From: Jimgerdemannia flammicorona
Lineage: Eukaryota; Mucoromycota; Endogonomycetes; Endogonales; Endogonaceae
DNA length: 16,293 nucleotides
Assembly: GCA_003990745.1 (NCBI GenBank)
Contig: RBNI01003262.1
Location: 1-16,293 of the forward strand
Direction: 5' to 3'
The translations under genes and the position numbers were made by a program. Shown piece after piece: positions 16,051-16,293 of the stretch. Numbering within the stretch: the stretch's first letter is position 1; every line of letters begins with the position of its first letter. Below the pieces are notes generated by a model that did not search any database, was not told the origin of the DNA, and saw only the letters and a list, made by a program, of their open reading frames with translations.

Positions 16051-16293
16051 GTATACTTATTTTGGTATAGTACTTTCTTTCTTTTATTATCATTAATAAG
16101 ATATTATTATAGTATATTATAGACTATATAGGAAGTTGGCCAACCTTGGATATTAAGTAATAGTATAAGTTATTTACAAATTATCAGTATTTATAGTGAG
16201 ATTCTCTGAGCTTTGATAAGCTTTCTGGCAAATATAGTTCTAGTATAGATAATGATTTTTCAGATAAGATCAGAAAAGGAAAAGAGATGGTCA
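16051..16293. other. AT-rich sequence with no recognisable feature
   Basis: The stretch is very AT-rich with no open frame, repeat end or motif that I can support. It may be further decayed B2 LTR or older transposon DNA. Confidence 0.5.

Noticed and set aside
1..16293. CRISPR array, rRNA or a host protein-coding gene
   Set aside because: No regularly spaced identical repeats, rRNA-like core or non-transposon protein was found on either strand.

Overview
This window looks like transposon-packed eukaryotic heterochromatin, most likely from a fungus. No host gene is recognisable. What is present is a nest of decayed Ty3/gypsy LTR retrotransposons of the chromovirus type (integrase followed by a chromodomain). 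The fungal call is an inference: nearly all the damage is C-to-T/G-to-A transitions, as in RIP or methylated-DNA decay, and the Gag-Pol architecture fits fungal chromoviruses. An oomycete or another protist cannot be excluded.

Layout. (1) 1-3044, + strand: 3' part of element A1 (end of RT, RNase H, integrase, chromodomain, 3' UTR, 404-bp LTR). (2) 3045-8076, + strand: element B1, lacking everything upstream of the RT because A1 abuts its RT. It keeps RT, RNase H, integrase and chromodomain, then an extra ORF of unknown function (aORF), a polypurine tract and a long LTR. (3) 8077-9305 continuing at 15417-c.16050, + strand: remnant B2 of a B-like element, with a second copy of the aORF and an LTR cut in two. 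(4) 9306-15416, - strand: element A2, complete from LTR to LTR, with two 465-bp LTRs and a 5-bp target-site duplication AGCAC. It reads Gag, zinc knuckle, dUTPase, protease, RT, RNase H, integrase, chromodomain. (5) c.16050-16293: AT-rich remnant sequence.

Family A (A1, A2) and family B (B1, B2) are distinct. Both junctions seen here put an A element inside a B element. None of the genes is intact: I count about 55 in-frame stops but only one clear frameshift.

Three things are most worth following up: a dUTPase domain between nucleocapsid and protease in A2; an accessory gene after the chromodomain in family B, supported by two diverged copies with the same start and spacing; and a hairpin with an AGGA loop beside the polypurine tract in every element, with one compensatory base-pair change.
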